Assembly (NCBI RefSeq): GCF_000269985.1
Contig: NC_016109.1
Span: 3,348,001 to 3,412,000, forward strand
From: Kitasatospora setae KM-6054
GTDB lineage: Bacteria > Actinomycetota > Actinomycetes > Streptomycetales > Streptomycetaceae
Length of the DNA: 64,000 nucleotides
Reading direction: 5' to 3'
The position numbers and the translations under genes are program-made. Each line of letters begins with the position of its first letter. The stretch's first letter is position 1. The notes under the pieces were generated by a model. It saw only the letters and a program-made list of their open reading frames with translations, searched no databases and was not told the origin of the DNA. Of this stretch, positions 19,057 through 27,300 are shown in pieces.

Positions 19057-19190
19057 CAGGACACTCCCGTCCGGCGCGCACCCCGCCCCCGAGCGGGGCG
19101 GGTCCGCCCGCGGGGTGAGACCTCCCTCCACGGTAGGCCCGCCCCGGCCGGACGGCCCGGTAGGCCGTCCGGCTCCCGTAGGCTGGCGCC

Positions 19191-19628
19191 ATGTCGCTCT
19201 ACGCCGCCTACGCCACCAACCTCGACGCCCGGCAGATGTCCCGGCGCGCCCCGCACTCCCCGCTGCGCGGCACCGGCTGGCTGCCCGGCTGGCGGCTGAC
19301 CTTCGGCGGCGAGCAGCTCGGCTGGGAGGGCTCGCTGGCCACCGTGGTCGAGGACGAGAAGGAGCAGGTCTTCGTCTCGCTGTACGACGTGGCGCCGATG
19401 GACGAGGAGGGCCTCGACCGCTGGGAGGGCGTCCAGCTCGGCATCTACCGCAAGGTGAAGCTGCGCGCGCAGACCCTGGACGGCGAGGTCGCGGTCTGGA
19501 CGTACGTGCTGAACGACTACGAGGGCGGCCTGCCCGCGGCCCGCTACCTGGGCCTGATCGCGGACGCGGCGGAGAGCGCCGGCGCCCCCGACGACTACGT
19601 GCTGGACCTGCGCCGCCGACCCTGCTGA
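19191..19628 (+). CDS. Gamma-glutamylcyclotransferase-like protein
   Basis: The 145-aa product begins LYAAYATNLDARQMSRRAP, the nucleotide-free glycine/tyrosine loop typical of the gamma-glutamylcyclotransferase (AIG2-like) fold, and contains an acidic DEEGLDRWEG segment where the catalytic Glu of the family lies. Such proteins cyclise gamma-glutamyl amines or peptides, but many bacterial members have no known substrate. The start is probably leaderless: TAGGCT (19179-19184) is 6 nt before the ATG. A hairpin terminator follows the stop. Confidence 0.8.
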   Translation: MSLYAAYATNLDARQMSRRAPHSPLRGTGWLPGWRLTFGGEQLGWEGSLATVVEDEKEQVFVSLYDVAPMDEEGLDRWEGVQLGIYRKVKLRAQTLDGEVAVWTYVLNDYEGGLPAARYLGLIADAAESAGAPDDYVLDLRRRPC

Positions 19629-19642
19629 GGCTGGTGCGTTCG

Positions 19643-19665
19643 CCCGGGCGCGGCCCGCGCCCGGG
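19643..19665 (+). terminator. Terminator after the cyclotransferase gene
   Basis: CCCGGGCGCGG-C-CCGCGCCCGGG is an 11-bp perfect stem 15 nt after the stop. It isolates the cyclotransferase gene from pnp. Confidence 0.7.
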
Positions 19666-19726
19666 GGACGAATGCTGTCGTTCCACGCAATCCGGGTAAC
19701 GATCCGGCATGGCCCGGGCGCGCTGT

Positions 19727-19756
19727 CTACGCGCGTAGGCAAATGTGACCTATCCT
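19727..19756 (+). promoter_or_regulatory. pnp promoter with CTACGCGCGTAG operator
   Basis: The perfect 12-bp palindrome CTACGCGCGTAG (19727-19738) overlaps the expected -35 region. A -10 box TATCCT (19751-19756) is 7 nt before the GTG start at 19764, so the transcript is probably leaderless. The same palindrome occurs at deoC (46018-46029) and add (59071-59082). Confidence 0.7.
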
Positions 19757-19763
19757 CGACCGT

Positions 19764-20594
19764 GTGAACGCATCTCCTCAGACGGTCGCCCCCGCCGACC
19801 CCTACGCCGCCGCCCGGGCCGCCGCCGACCGGCTGCGCGAACTCACCGGCGCCGAGCGCCACGACGTCGCCCTGGTGATGGGCTCCGGCTGGGTGCCCGC
19901 CGCCGACGCGCTCGGCGAGACGCTGGCGGAATTCCCGGTCACCGACCTGCCCGGCTTCCCCGCCCCCTCGGTGGCCGGCCACGCCGGCACCATCCGCTCG
20001 GTGCGGATCCCCGGCGACGACGACCGCCGGGCCCTGGTCTTCCTCGGCCGCAACCACTACTACGAGGGCCACGGCGTGGCCACCGTGGTGCACGGCGTGC
20101 GCACCGCCGCCGCCGCCGGTTGCCGGACGATCGTGCTCACCAACGGCTGCGGCGGCCTGCGCGCGGGCTGGGTCCCCGGCCAGCCGGTGCTGATCAGCGA
20201 CCACATCAACCTGACCGCGGACTCCCCGATCGTCGGCGCCAACTTCGTCGACCTCACCGACCTGTACTCCAAGCGGCTGCGCGCCCTCTGCCGCGAGATC
20301 GACCCCTCCCTCGACGAGGCCGTCTACGTGCAGTTCCGCGGCCCGCACTACGAGACCCCGGCCGAGGTCAACATGGCCCGGGCGATCGGCGGCGAGCTCG
20401 TCGGCATGTCCACCACCCTGGAGGCCATCGCCGCCCGCGAGGCCGGCGCCGAGGTGCTCGGCCTCTCGCTGGTCACCAACCTGGCCGCGGGCATCACCGG
20501 CGAACCGCTCAACCACGCCGAGGTGCTGGAGGCCGGCAAGGCGTCCGCCGAGCGGATGGGCGCGCTGCTGGCGCAGGTCCTGGAACGGATCTGA
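19764..20594 (+). CDS. punA: Purine-nucleoside phosphorylase (trimeric type)
   Basis: Splits inosine, guanosine and their deoxy forms with phosphate into base and (deoxy)ribose-1-phosphate. The 276-aa product matches the trimeric (class I mammalian-like) phosphorylases: [14 protein letters not shown] holds the phosphate-binding [13 protein letters not shown] the second phosphate-contact block, [15 protein letters not shown] the central loop, and [12 protein letters not shown] the base/sugar contacts. GTG 19764 fits the leaderless promoter described upstream. It works with adenosine deaminase (which supplies inosine) and upstream of the phosphosugar mutase that follows. Confidence 0.93.
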   Translation: MNASPQTVAPADPYAAARAAADRLRELTGAERHDVALVMGSGWVPAADALGETLAEFPVTDLPGFPAPSVAGHAGTIRSVRIPGDDDRRALVFLGRNHYYEGHGVATVVHGVRTAAAAGCRTIVLTNGCGGLRAGWVPGQPVLISDHINLTADSPIVGANFVDLTDLYSKRLRALCREIDPSLDEAVYVQFRGPHYETPAEVNMARAIGGELVGMSTTLEAIAAREAGAEVLGLSLVTNLAAGITGEPLNHAEVLEAGKASAERMGALLAQVLERI

Positions 20595-20786
20595 CACCCC
20601 CTCCGGCGGGCGGACCTCCCCGGCCGGGGATCCGCCCTGACGGAGAATCGGGGGCGTGACGAGGAGAGGCGGCGCCGCCGCGCGCGGGTCCCGTGCGCGG
20701 CGGCGCTCCGCTGTCCCCTCCCCTCGCCCTCCGCACCCCCCTCGTCCTCTCGTCCTCCCACCCCCATCTCCCAAGGAGCGGGCCGC

Positions 20787-22490
20787 ATGCCGAAGGAACC
20801 CACCACCGACCTCCTCGACCGGGCCCGCACCTGGCTGGCCGAGGACCCCGACCCGCAGACCCGCGCCGAGCTGACCGCCCTGCTGGCCGCCGCCGAGGGC
20901 CCGGAAGCCGAGGCCGAGGAGCGGATCGCCTGGTCCCGGCTGGCCGAGCGCTTCGCCGGACGCCTCCAGTTCGGCACCGCCGGGCTGCGCGGCGAGCTGG
21001 GCGCCGGGCCGACCAGGATGAACCGCGCCGTGGTGATCCGGGCCGCCGCCGGCCTGGCCGGGTACGTCCGCCGGCACCCCGAGCTCGGCGACCTGGTGGT
21101 GATCGGCTACGACGCCCGCCACAAGTCGTACGACTTCGCGCTCGACACCGCCGCCGTGGTCGTCGGCGCCGGCCTGCGCGCCGCGCTGCTGCCCCGCGCC
21201 CTGCCCACCCCCGTCCTCGCCTTCGCGATCCGGCAACTCGGCGCGGCGGCCGGCGTGGTCGTCACCGCCAGCCACAACCCGCCCCGGGACAACGGCTACA
21301 AGGTCTACCTCGGCGACGGCTCGCAGATCGTCCCGCCCGCCGACGCCGACATCGCCGCCGAGATCGACGCGCTCGGCCCGCTGGCCGGCATCCCGCGCGC
21401 CGAGAGCGGCTGGGAGGTCCTCGGCGACGACGTCCTCACCGCGTACCTGGCCCGCGCCGCCGCCGTCCTCGACCCGGCCGGGGCGCGCGAGCTCACCACC
21501 GTCTACACCCCGCTGCACGGCGTCGGCCGCGACGTCCTGCTCGCCGCGTTCGCCGCCGCCGGCTTCCCCGCCCCCACCGTCGTCGCCGAACAGGCCGAAC
21601 CCGACCCCGACTTCCCCACCGTCGCGTTCCCCAACCCCGAGGAACCCGGCGCGATGGACCTCGCCTTCGCCACCGCCCGCGAAGCCCGCCCCGACCTCGT
21701 CATCGCCAACGACCCCGACGCCGACCGCTGCGCCGTCGCCGTCCCCGACCCCGCCGCCGACGGCGGCTGGCGGATGCTCCGCGGCGACGAGGTCGGCGCC
21801 CTCCTCGGCGCCGCCGTCGCCGCCACCGGCACCGACGGCGTCTTCGCCACCACCATCGTCTCCTCCACCCTGCTCGGCAGGATCGCCGCCGCCGCCGGCC
21901 TCGGCTACACCGAGACCCTCACCGGCTTCAAGTGGATCGCCCGCGCCGAGCACATCCGCTACGGCTACGAGGAGGCCCTCGGCTACTGCGTCGACCCCGA
22001 CGGCGTCCGCGACAAGGACGGCATCACCGCCGCCCTCCAGATCGCCGAACTCGCCGCCGGCCTCAAGCGCGACGGCCGCACCCTCACCGACCTCCTCGAC
22101 GACCTCGCCCTCACCCACGGCCTGCACGCCACCGACCAGCTCTCCGTCCGCGTCGACGACCTCACCGTCATCACCGACGCGATGACCACCCTCCGCGACA
22201 AGCCCCCCACCGAGCTGGCCGGCCTCACCGTCACCCGCGCCGACGACCTCACCACCGGCACCCCCGACCTCCCCCCCACCGACGGCCTCCGCTACCTCTT
22301 GGCCGGCCCCGCCGTCGCCTCCGCCCGCGTCGTCGTCCGCCCCTCCGGCACCGAACCCAAGCTCAAGTGCTACCTGGAGGCCGTCCTCCCCGTCCCCACC
22401 CCGGCCGACCTCCCGGCCACCCGCGCCGCCGCCCAGGACCTGCTGGACGCCCTCAAGCACGACTTCGCCACGGCGGCCGGGCTGGCCTGA
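20787..22490 (+). CDS. Phosphosugar mutase (phosphomannomutase/phosphoglucomutase family, PGM2-like length)
   Basis: Alpha-D-phosphohexomutase family enzyme of 567 aa. The four domains are visible: the catalytic phosphoserine loop TASHNPP (Ser162), the metal-binding NDPDADRC, the sugar-specificity region with FKWIARAEHIRYGYEEALGY, and the C-terminal phosphate-binding RPSGTEPKLKCYLE. The length and the GYEEALGY-type specificity loop fit the PGM2-like subfamily, some members of which act as phosphopentomutases. Because it sits between pnp and (further on) deoC, a role converting (deoxy)ribose-1-phosphate to the 5-phosphate is plausible; this is inference. AAGGAG precedes the ATG. The 3' part of this gene has a rearranged relic 1.1 kb downstream. 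Confidence 0.9.
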   Translation: MPKEPTTDLLDRARTWLAEDPDPQTRAELTALLAAAEGPEAEAEERIAWSRLAERFAGRLQFGTAGLRGELGAGPTRMNRAVVIRAAAGLAGYVRRHPELGDLVVIGYDARHKSYDFALDTAAVVVGAGLRAALLPRALPTPVLAFAIRQLGAAAGVVVTASHNPPRDNGYKVYLGDGSQIVPPADADIAAEIDALGPLAGIPRAESGWEVLGDDVLTAYLARAAAVLDPAGARELTTVYTPLHGVGRDVLLAAFAAAGFPAPTVVAEQAEPDPDFPTVAFPNPEEPGAMDLAFATAREARPDLVIANDPDADRCAVAVPDPAADGGWRMLRGDEVGALLGAAVAATGTDGVFATTIVSSTLLGRIAAAAGLGYTETLTGFKWIARAEHIRYGYEEALGYCVDPDGVRDKDGITAALQIAELAAGLKRDGRTLTDLLDDLALTHGLHATDQLSVRVDDLTVITDAMTTLRDKPPTELAGLTVTRADDLTTGTPDLPPTDGLRYLLAGPAVASARVVVRPSGTEPKLKCYLEAVLPVPTPADLPATRAAAQDLLDALKHDFATAAGLA

Positions 22491-22543
22491 ATCACCCGCA
22501 CCACCGACTGCGGGCCCCGGTGCCAACAACACCAGGACGCGCC

Positions 22544-22575
22544 GAGGTCCCGCCGACAACAGTCGGCGGGACCTC
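22544..22575. terminator. Terminator between the mutase gene and the immunity gene
   Basis: GAGGTCCCGCCGAC and its exact complement form a 14-bp stem with an AACA loop, followed by TTCG. It separates the mutase gene (plus strand) from the convergent 239-aa gene. Confidence 0.75.
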
Positions 22576-22584
22576 TTCGTGCTG

Positions 22585-23304
22585 CTATCCGGCAAGAAGT
22601 TCGGAGACGACCCGCAACTGCTCATCGGACAACGAAACAGCGCTGTTCATACTCCTCGGGCTCTCCTCCGAGGCACACACCCGGATGCCGCCCTCGGTGG
22701 TGCGCCATTCGACGGGCTCCCATTGGAGGTTCTCCGTGGCGATGAGCTCGGCAACCTCCTCGGAATGCGCCTGCACCCCGACCGCCCGCAGGGCATCGGC
22801 CAGCATGTCCACACCTCCCGAATCCGCCACCTCGACATCCCCCAGCGCGGGCGCCAGCAACAGCATTCGCTGCGCCCGAGCAAGCGGATCAGCCGCCCGG
22901 TTCGCAACCCGGAGCACTTCATCCCACGAAATCCCCGGACCCTGGTAGCCGCCTTCCAGAGTGGCCACCCTGATGCAGTCCCTTCCGCCGGGCGGCACCA
23001 CCAGGTAGTCGACACCAGAGTCGTCCTCGACGTTGCGGAAGACAACCACCAGGGACGAACCGCCGTCGATGGGAACCTCGAAAGTCGGCCATGCATCCGG
23101 AGACCAGAGGGCCCGCTGCATCTCGCGAATCGAAGGAACTTCCACCGCCCACGCACGCGCGAGCAATGAATCATCCTCGATCGACTGATTGAGACAGTAG
23201 GCCGCCCAGAATTCTGGCTCCCCCATCAGATCCGCTCCGTCAAACGTGATCAGATCCACATCGACAGCCTCCGGAAGGGAATCACCATGCCCGGGAATGA
23301 TCAT
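22585..23304 (-). CDS. Candidate immunity protein of an orphan toxin cassette
   Basis: A 239-aa acidic protein (start MIIPGHGDSLPEAVDVDLI) without signal peptide or membrane segment. I do not recognise the family. The reasons for calling it immunity-like are contextual: it overlaps by 23 nt the stop of a reading frame that looks like a toxin tail, it sits beside an RHS toxin locus that carries its own immunity gene, its codon usage is less GC-biased than the core genes, and it ends at a terminator. GAGAGGGG is a strong ribosome-binding site 4 nt before ATG 23304. The segment GPGISWDEVLRVAN resembles parts of immunity families, but this is weak. Confidence 0.5.
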   Translation of the reverse strand: MIIPGHGDSLPEAVDVDLITFDGADLMGEPEFWAAYCLNQSIEDDSLLARAWAVEVPSIREMQRALWSPDAWPTFEVPIDGGSSLVVVFRNVEDDSGVDYLVVPPGGRDCIRVATLEGGYQGPGISWDEVLRVANRAADPLARAQRMLLLAPALGDVEVADSGGVDMLADALRAVGVQAHSEEVAELIATENLQWEPVEWRTTEGGIRVCASEESPRSMNSAVSLSDEQLRVVSELLAG

Positions 23305-23562
23305 TTTCCCCTCTCTCGACATCGCCGTTGGCGGCAACCTTTTTGATGATCTGGCCGACTTCAATGTTGCGCACACCGATGATGGCGAAATTCCCACTAC
23401 TGTCACCGGCACTGGCAGTCCGCTGCTCCTTGGGCGACGGCGACCGAGTCTGCGCATCAGCAGCTTCCTGGTCAACGGCTCGAAGCCGGTGACCGACCGC
23501 CACATCAAGGGCGTCAACCCGCTCGCGGGAGGTTTCGCCCCCATAGGGGCGGTGTGCCGTCG
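23282..23562 (-). pseudogene. Remnant of a toxin C-terminal module (orphan tip)
   Basis: The minus-strand frame ending at 23282 reads through ETSRERVDALDVAVGHRL and later SGNFAIIGVRNIEVGQIIKK to the stop, with codon usage like the following immunity-type gene. There is no plausible start or N-terminal secretion domain: the frame runs upstream into the rearranged mutase fragment at about 23562. An unattached toxin-tail sequence directly before an immunity-like gene is the usual look of a displaced polymorphic toxin tip. The toxin activity cannot be inferred from what remains. Confidence 0.4.
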
Positions 23563-23638
23563 CAGCCGGCCTCGGCCGCACCGAAACACTCACCGGCTTC
23601 AAGTGGATCGCCTGCGCCACGGCGGCGGGGCTGGCCCG
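23560..23638 (+). pseudogene. Rearranged relic of the phosphosugar mutase gene
   Basis: In one plus-strand frame this segment reads AVAAGLGRTETLTGFKWIA and then, without the roughly 170 intervening codons, ATAAGLA. The intact mutase has AAAGLGYTETLTGFKWIA (about 21889-21942) and ends with ATAAGLA (22468-22490). The two relic parts are in the same order and strand as in the intact gene, with high nucleotide identity including a run of more than 20 identical bases. This is therefore a partly deleted second copy of the mutase 3' end, and it marks the junction where the toxin cassette was inserted. Confidence 0.7.
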
Positions 23639-23663
23639 AGAATGGGCCGACACCACACATGAC

Positions 23664-23703
23664 AGAGCGGCTCCGCCTGGCCGAAGCCAGGCGGAGCCGC
23701 TCT
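23664..23703. terminator. Terminator downstream of the RHS immunity gene
   Basis: AGAGCGGCTCCGCCTGGC and its perfect complement form an 18-bp stem with a CGAA loop. It lies after the stop of the 193-aa immunity gene (minus strand) and next to the mutase relic (plus strand), so it may once have served the mutase gene too. Confidence 0.75.
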
Positions 23704-23780
23704 CCGTGCCGCCCCAACCTCCTACCGATTCGGGGACCGCTTTCGGGCAGTGGTCAGCACACGGTCATGCTCCGTTCCTG

Positions 23781-24362
23781 TCACCCTTTCACTTGGGAAC
23801 GCAGCTGACCGAAAAGGCCCCAGTAGACCTCCTCGTCGCTCACCTCAAGGTTTTCGACCTCTCCCTGACCACCCAGGAAGAGGGGGACCTTGAACCCCAC
23901 GCACTCATCGGCTGGAACCCGCCCGGGGTACTGACGGCGCCACTCCGCGAACAGGTCGGCCGCGAGGAACGTGTCCGGCTCCTCGACCATCTCCTGGTCG
24001 AAGAGGTCGGCCAGGGTCACGTCGACGACGAAAGCGTCTCCGGATCCCGGCTCCATGAGAAGAATCCGATCAGCGGTCGGCAGTCCGTCGTGAGTGGGAA
24101 CCGCGAACTGCCGTCCCAGCCAGTCCTTGGCGAACGGGATGACGCGCCCCTGGTACTCGGGGAAGACCTCCCCGATGAGCGCGACGGCACGGCGGGACTG
24201 GTGGGCATCGTGGATCCGGATGATGCCGTTGCCGAAGGAACTTCCGGCACCAATGGCCATCAGCTCCGTTCCCCCGGCGACCCCCTCAAGGTGGGAAAAG
24301 GCTGAAGGGCGTTCCGCCTCCCTGAAATCCTCCGGGTACACGGCCAAGAAGTTTTCATACAT
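23781..24362 (-). CDS. Tdi1-like (DUF1851-type) immunity protein
   Basis: The 193-aa product has the T6SS_Tdi1_C/DUF1851 pattern: FAKDWLGRQFAVPTHD, then an LLMEPGSGDAFVVD strand pair, and the C-terminal VGFKVPLFLGGQGEVENLEV followed by SDEEVYWGLFGQL. The family includes the immunity partner of a type VI DNase effector. It starts 8 nt after the RHS toxin stop, with AGGGG 6 nt upstream of the ATG, so toxin and immunity are almost certainly co-transcribed. It should stay in the cytoplasm and protect the producer and its kin from the RHS tip. Confidence 0.82.
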   Translation of the reverse strand: MYENFLAVYPEDFREAERPSAFSHLEGVAGGTELMAIGAGSSFGNGIIRIHDAHQSRRAVALIGEVFPEYQGRVIPFAKDWLGRQFAVPTHDGLPTADRILLMEPGSGDAFVVDVTLADLFDQEMVEEPDTFLAADLFAEWRRQYPGRVPADECVGFKVPLFLGGQGEVENLEVSDEEVYWGLFGQLRSQVKG

Positions 24363-24370
24363 TATGACCC

Positions 24371-27300
24371 CTAGGAAATGGAAACGCCGCAGATGCGCGT
24401 CCCGTTCGGCAGGTTCTTCAGTCTTCCCGCGATCTGCGGGCCCAAGCTCCTGTTCACGCTCGCATCCAGTGGAGAAAGGTTGTCGAGGGTGTCGGTTCCA
24501 CCGAGTTGAAGATCCCGCATGTGGTCCCCGTCAGATCCGCTCGGAACAGTCTGGCCGTCCTTGCGGAGACGGCCTGCCGCAGAGCCCTTGACCACGCGCA
24601 CCGAGTCGGTCTTCACCAGGTCCTCGCTCTTGGCCAGCCCGTCGAGGTACGCCACCTTGCCGTCGGCCGCAACCTTCTGCGCATCGTCCCAACCCTCCTT
24701 GTAGGTGAGGTCGAGGTGGACGGCCGTATCGTCAGTGCCACAGTTGTGGACCAGCACGGGCGTGGAGCCTGCGACCACATAGTACGTGTGCAGGTTCGCC
24801 ACGGTGAGGTTGTGCGCGGTCGACGGCGGGGTGCCGTAGGTCCGGGTCGCCACAATCGTGGCGAGTGTGCGGTCAGCGGTCTGGAGTTGGTCGCCGACCT
24901 TCAGATCGAGGGCGTCGACCCACTTCCGGGCGGTCTCGTCCCAGTAGGCATGGTGCGCCGTGGAAGTGACGGTCGGGGTTTCGCCCCCGGTGGCACGGTC
25001 GAGCGTGAGTTCGGTGAACTCGACATCGTCATAGCCGGTGATCGTGTCGGTAACCGGCTCGGCCCGGGTCTCCCCGGTCTGCGGGTCGGTCGCCAGAACC
25101 ATGTCGCCCAGTTCCAACTGGTCGATCGGCTTGGTGCTGCCGTCAGCGAGCCGGACCAGGGTGCCGGCCGGGAAACTGTTGGCCTTGAGCGGGCATGACC
25201 CGCCGCTGTCCGCCTTGGCGGCGTCGGCCTCGGCGGCCTTGGCGGCGTCGGCCTCGGCCTGCTTGGCCGCTTGTGCCTCGGCTTCCGCAACCTCCTTCTC
25301 GGTCTTGCGAGCCGCGCTGAGTGCGTCCTCCGCGCCCTTGGCCACGCGTTCCGCGCTGCGGATGGCGTCGTAGGCCTTCTCGCCCTCGCGCCAGAGCTTG
25401 AACGCCTTGATGCCGACCTTGACGGCCTTGAAGACCTTGCTCCACGGAACGAAGTTCAGGGCCGTGTTGATGCAGCCCATCACGTCGCCCTTGGTGAAGC
25501 AGTCGCGGGCGTCGTTGAAGCCGATCAGGTCGCCGACGACGTCGACGATCTGCTTGACCAGTTCCTCGCGGGCCTGCTTCGCCTTGGCGAGCGCCTCGTC
25601 GGCGGCCTGCTTCTGGCGCATGGCCTCGTTGGAGGCGTCCTGCGCGGCCTTGGACTTCGGGCTGGTGCCGGTGGTGGTGCTCCCGGTGGTCTGCGGGAGT
25701 CCGGTCTTGCCGGCGTCGTAGGCGTCCCAACCGGCGGCCGACATGCAGCGGCCCTTGTCGTCGGGGATGCAGGTGCCGGACGGGTCGGTGTGGTCGACGG
25801 GATTGTTGTTGGCGTAGGCGTAGCCGTTCCACGACTGCGGGTCCGAGCCGTTGAACACCGGGTCGACGGACAGGAAGCGTCCGGTGGCAGGGTCGTACTG
25901 GCGGGCGCCGAGGTTGGTGAATCCGGTGCCTTCGATGGTGCCGCCGACGAAGCCCTTGTCGCCGGCCCAGACGCCGTTGCCGGGCTGGGTGCCGCGGGCG
26001 TTGCCGAAGGGGTCGGTGGGGCGTCGGGCGACGGTCAGGTTGGCGGCGTCCAGCTGGACGCCGGCGGTGCCGTGCGGGTCGGACGCCTGGTAGTAGAGCG
26101 CCGTGGCGCCGGCGTCGTCCGCGGTGCGGGTGATGGTCAGGCCGCCGGGGGCCGCGTAGTAGCGGGTGGCGGTGGTCTTGCCGGTGGCGGTGTCGAGGGT
26201 GAGCTCGTCGGTGCCCAGGTTGATGGTGGTCTTGCCGCCCACCCGGCGGACCAACTGGTTGCCGTCCGCGTCGTAGACGTAGCTGGTGTCGTTGGCGGGT
26301 GCCGCCGTGTCGTGGACCTTGGCGAGCTTGCCCTGGTTGTTCCAGGTCAGCGTCTTGGTGCCGCTGGTGCTGGTGAGGGACGTGGTGTTGCCGGCCGCGT
26401 CGTAGGTGGACGTGGTGACCTTGCTGGTGCCGTTCGAGCTGGTCTTGGAGGTGAGCAGCGCGTGGGGTCCGCCGGTGCCGCCGCCCGTGGTGGGGTCGGT
26501 GGTGGCGGTGTTCGGGCCCGGGGCGAAGGTCTGGTCGGTCTGCTTGTCGTTGACGACCGCGCCGGTGGTGTCGTGCTGGACGAGCTTGGTGCGGTTGCCG
26601 GTCAGGTCGTAGGAGTAGGTCTGCCAGTAGGGGGCGGGGCCGCCGATCCGGGCCGAGGCGGTGGCCGCGGTGGGCTCGGTGGCGTTGGTGCAGCTGCCGA
26701 TGCCCTGCACGGAGGGTGCGGGGGCGGTGGTGGTGGTGCCCTTGTCGGTCCAGGCCGCGGAGAGCCGGCCGAGGTAGTCGTAGGTGAAGCACTGCAGGTC
26801 GGTGGAAGTACCGTCCTGGACCGTCTTCGCCGAGGTCATCGAACCCACCTTGTTGTAGGTGTAGTTCGTGAAGTCGACGTGGGTGGTGGCCGCCGTCTGC
26901 TTGTCCAGGGTGGACTGCACGACGTTGCCCGTGCCCGGGTCGTACTGCTGGGTGGAGACGACCTGCTTGCCGGACGCGCCCACCGTGGTGCGGGTGGGGC
27001 GGCCGAACGCGTCGTACTGCATGTCCTGGACGTAGTAGTCCAGGCCGCTGGAGGTCTGGAAGTTGCCGTCGACGTCGTAGGAGTTGCCGACGGTCTCCGC
27101 CGCCAAGCCGCCCACCGCGGGCAGCGTATTGCTCCTGTTCAGTCCGAGGACCAGCGAATAGGCTTTCGACCAGGTGTAGGTCTTGGCCAGCTTCTCCTCG
27201 CCGGTGACGGACGGGATCGTCATCGACATTCCGGTCGGCCGGTAGCCGATGTCGTAGCCGGTGACCGCACCCACGTAGGCGACCTTGCCGGTGCCGTTGG

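Noticed and set aside
19056..22625. A 1189-codon minus-strand frame covering the cyclotransferase, pnp and mutase genes.
   Set aside because: It is antisense to three well-supported enzymes and has the repetitive Gly/Ala/Val/Glu composition of a GC shadow.
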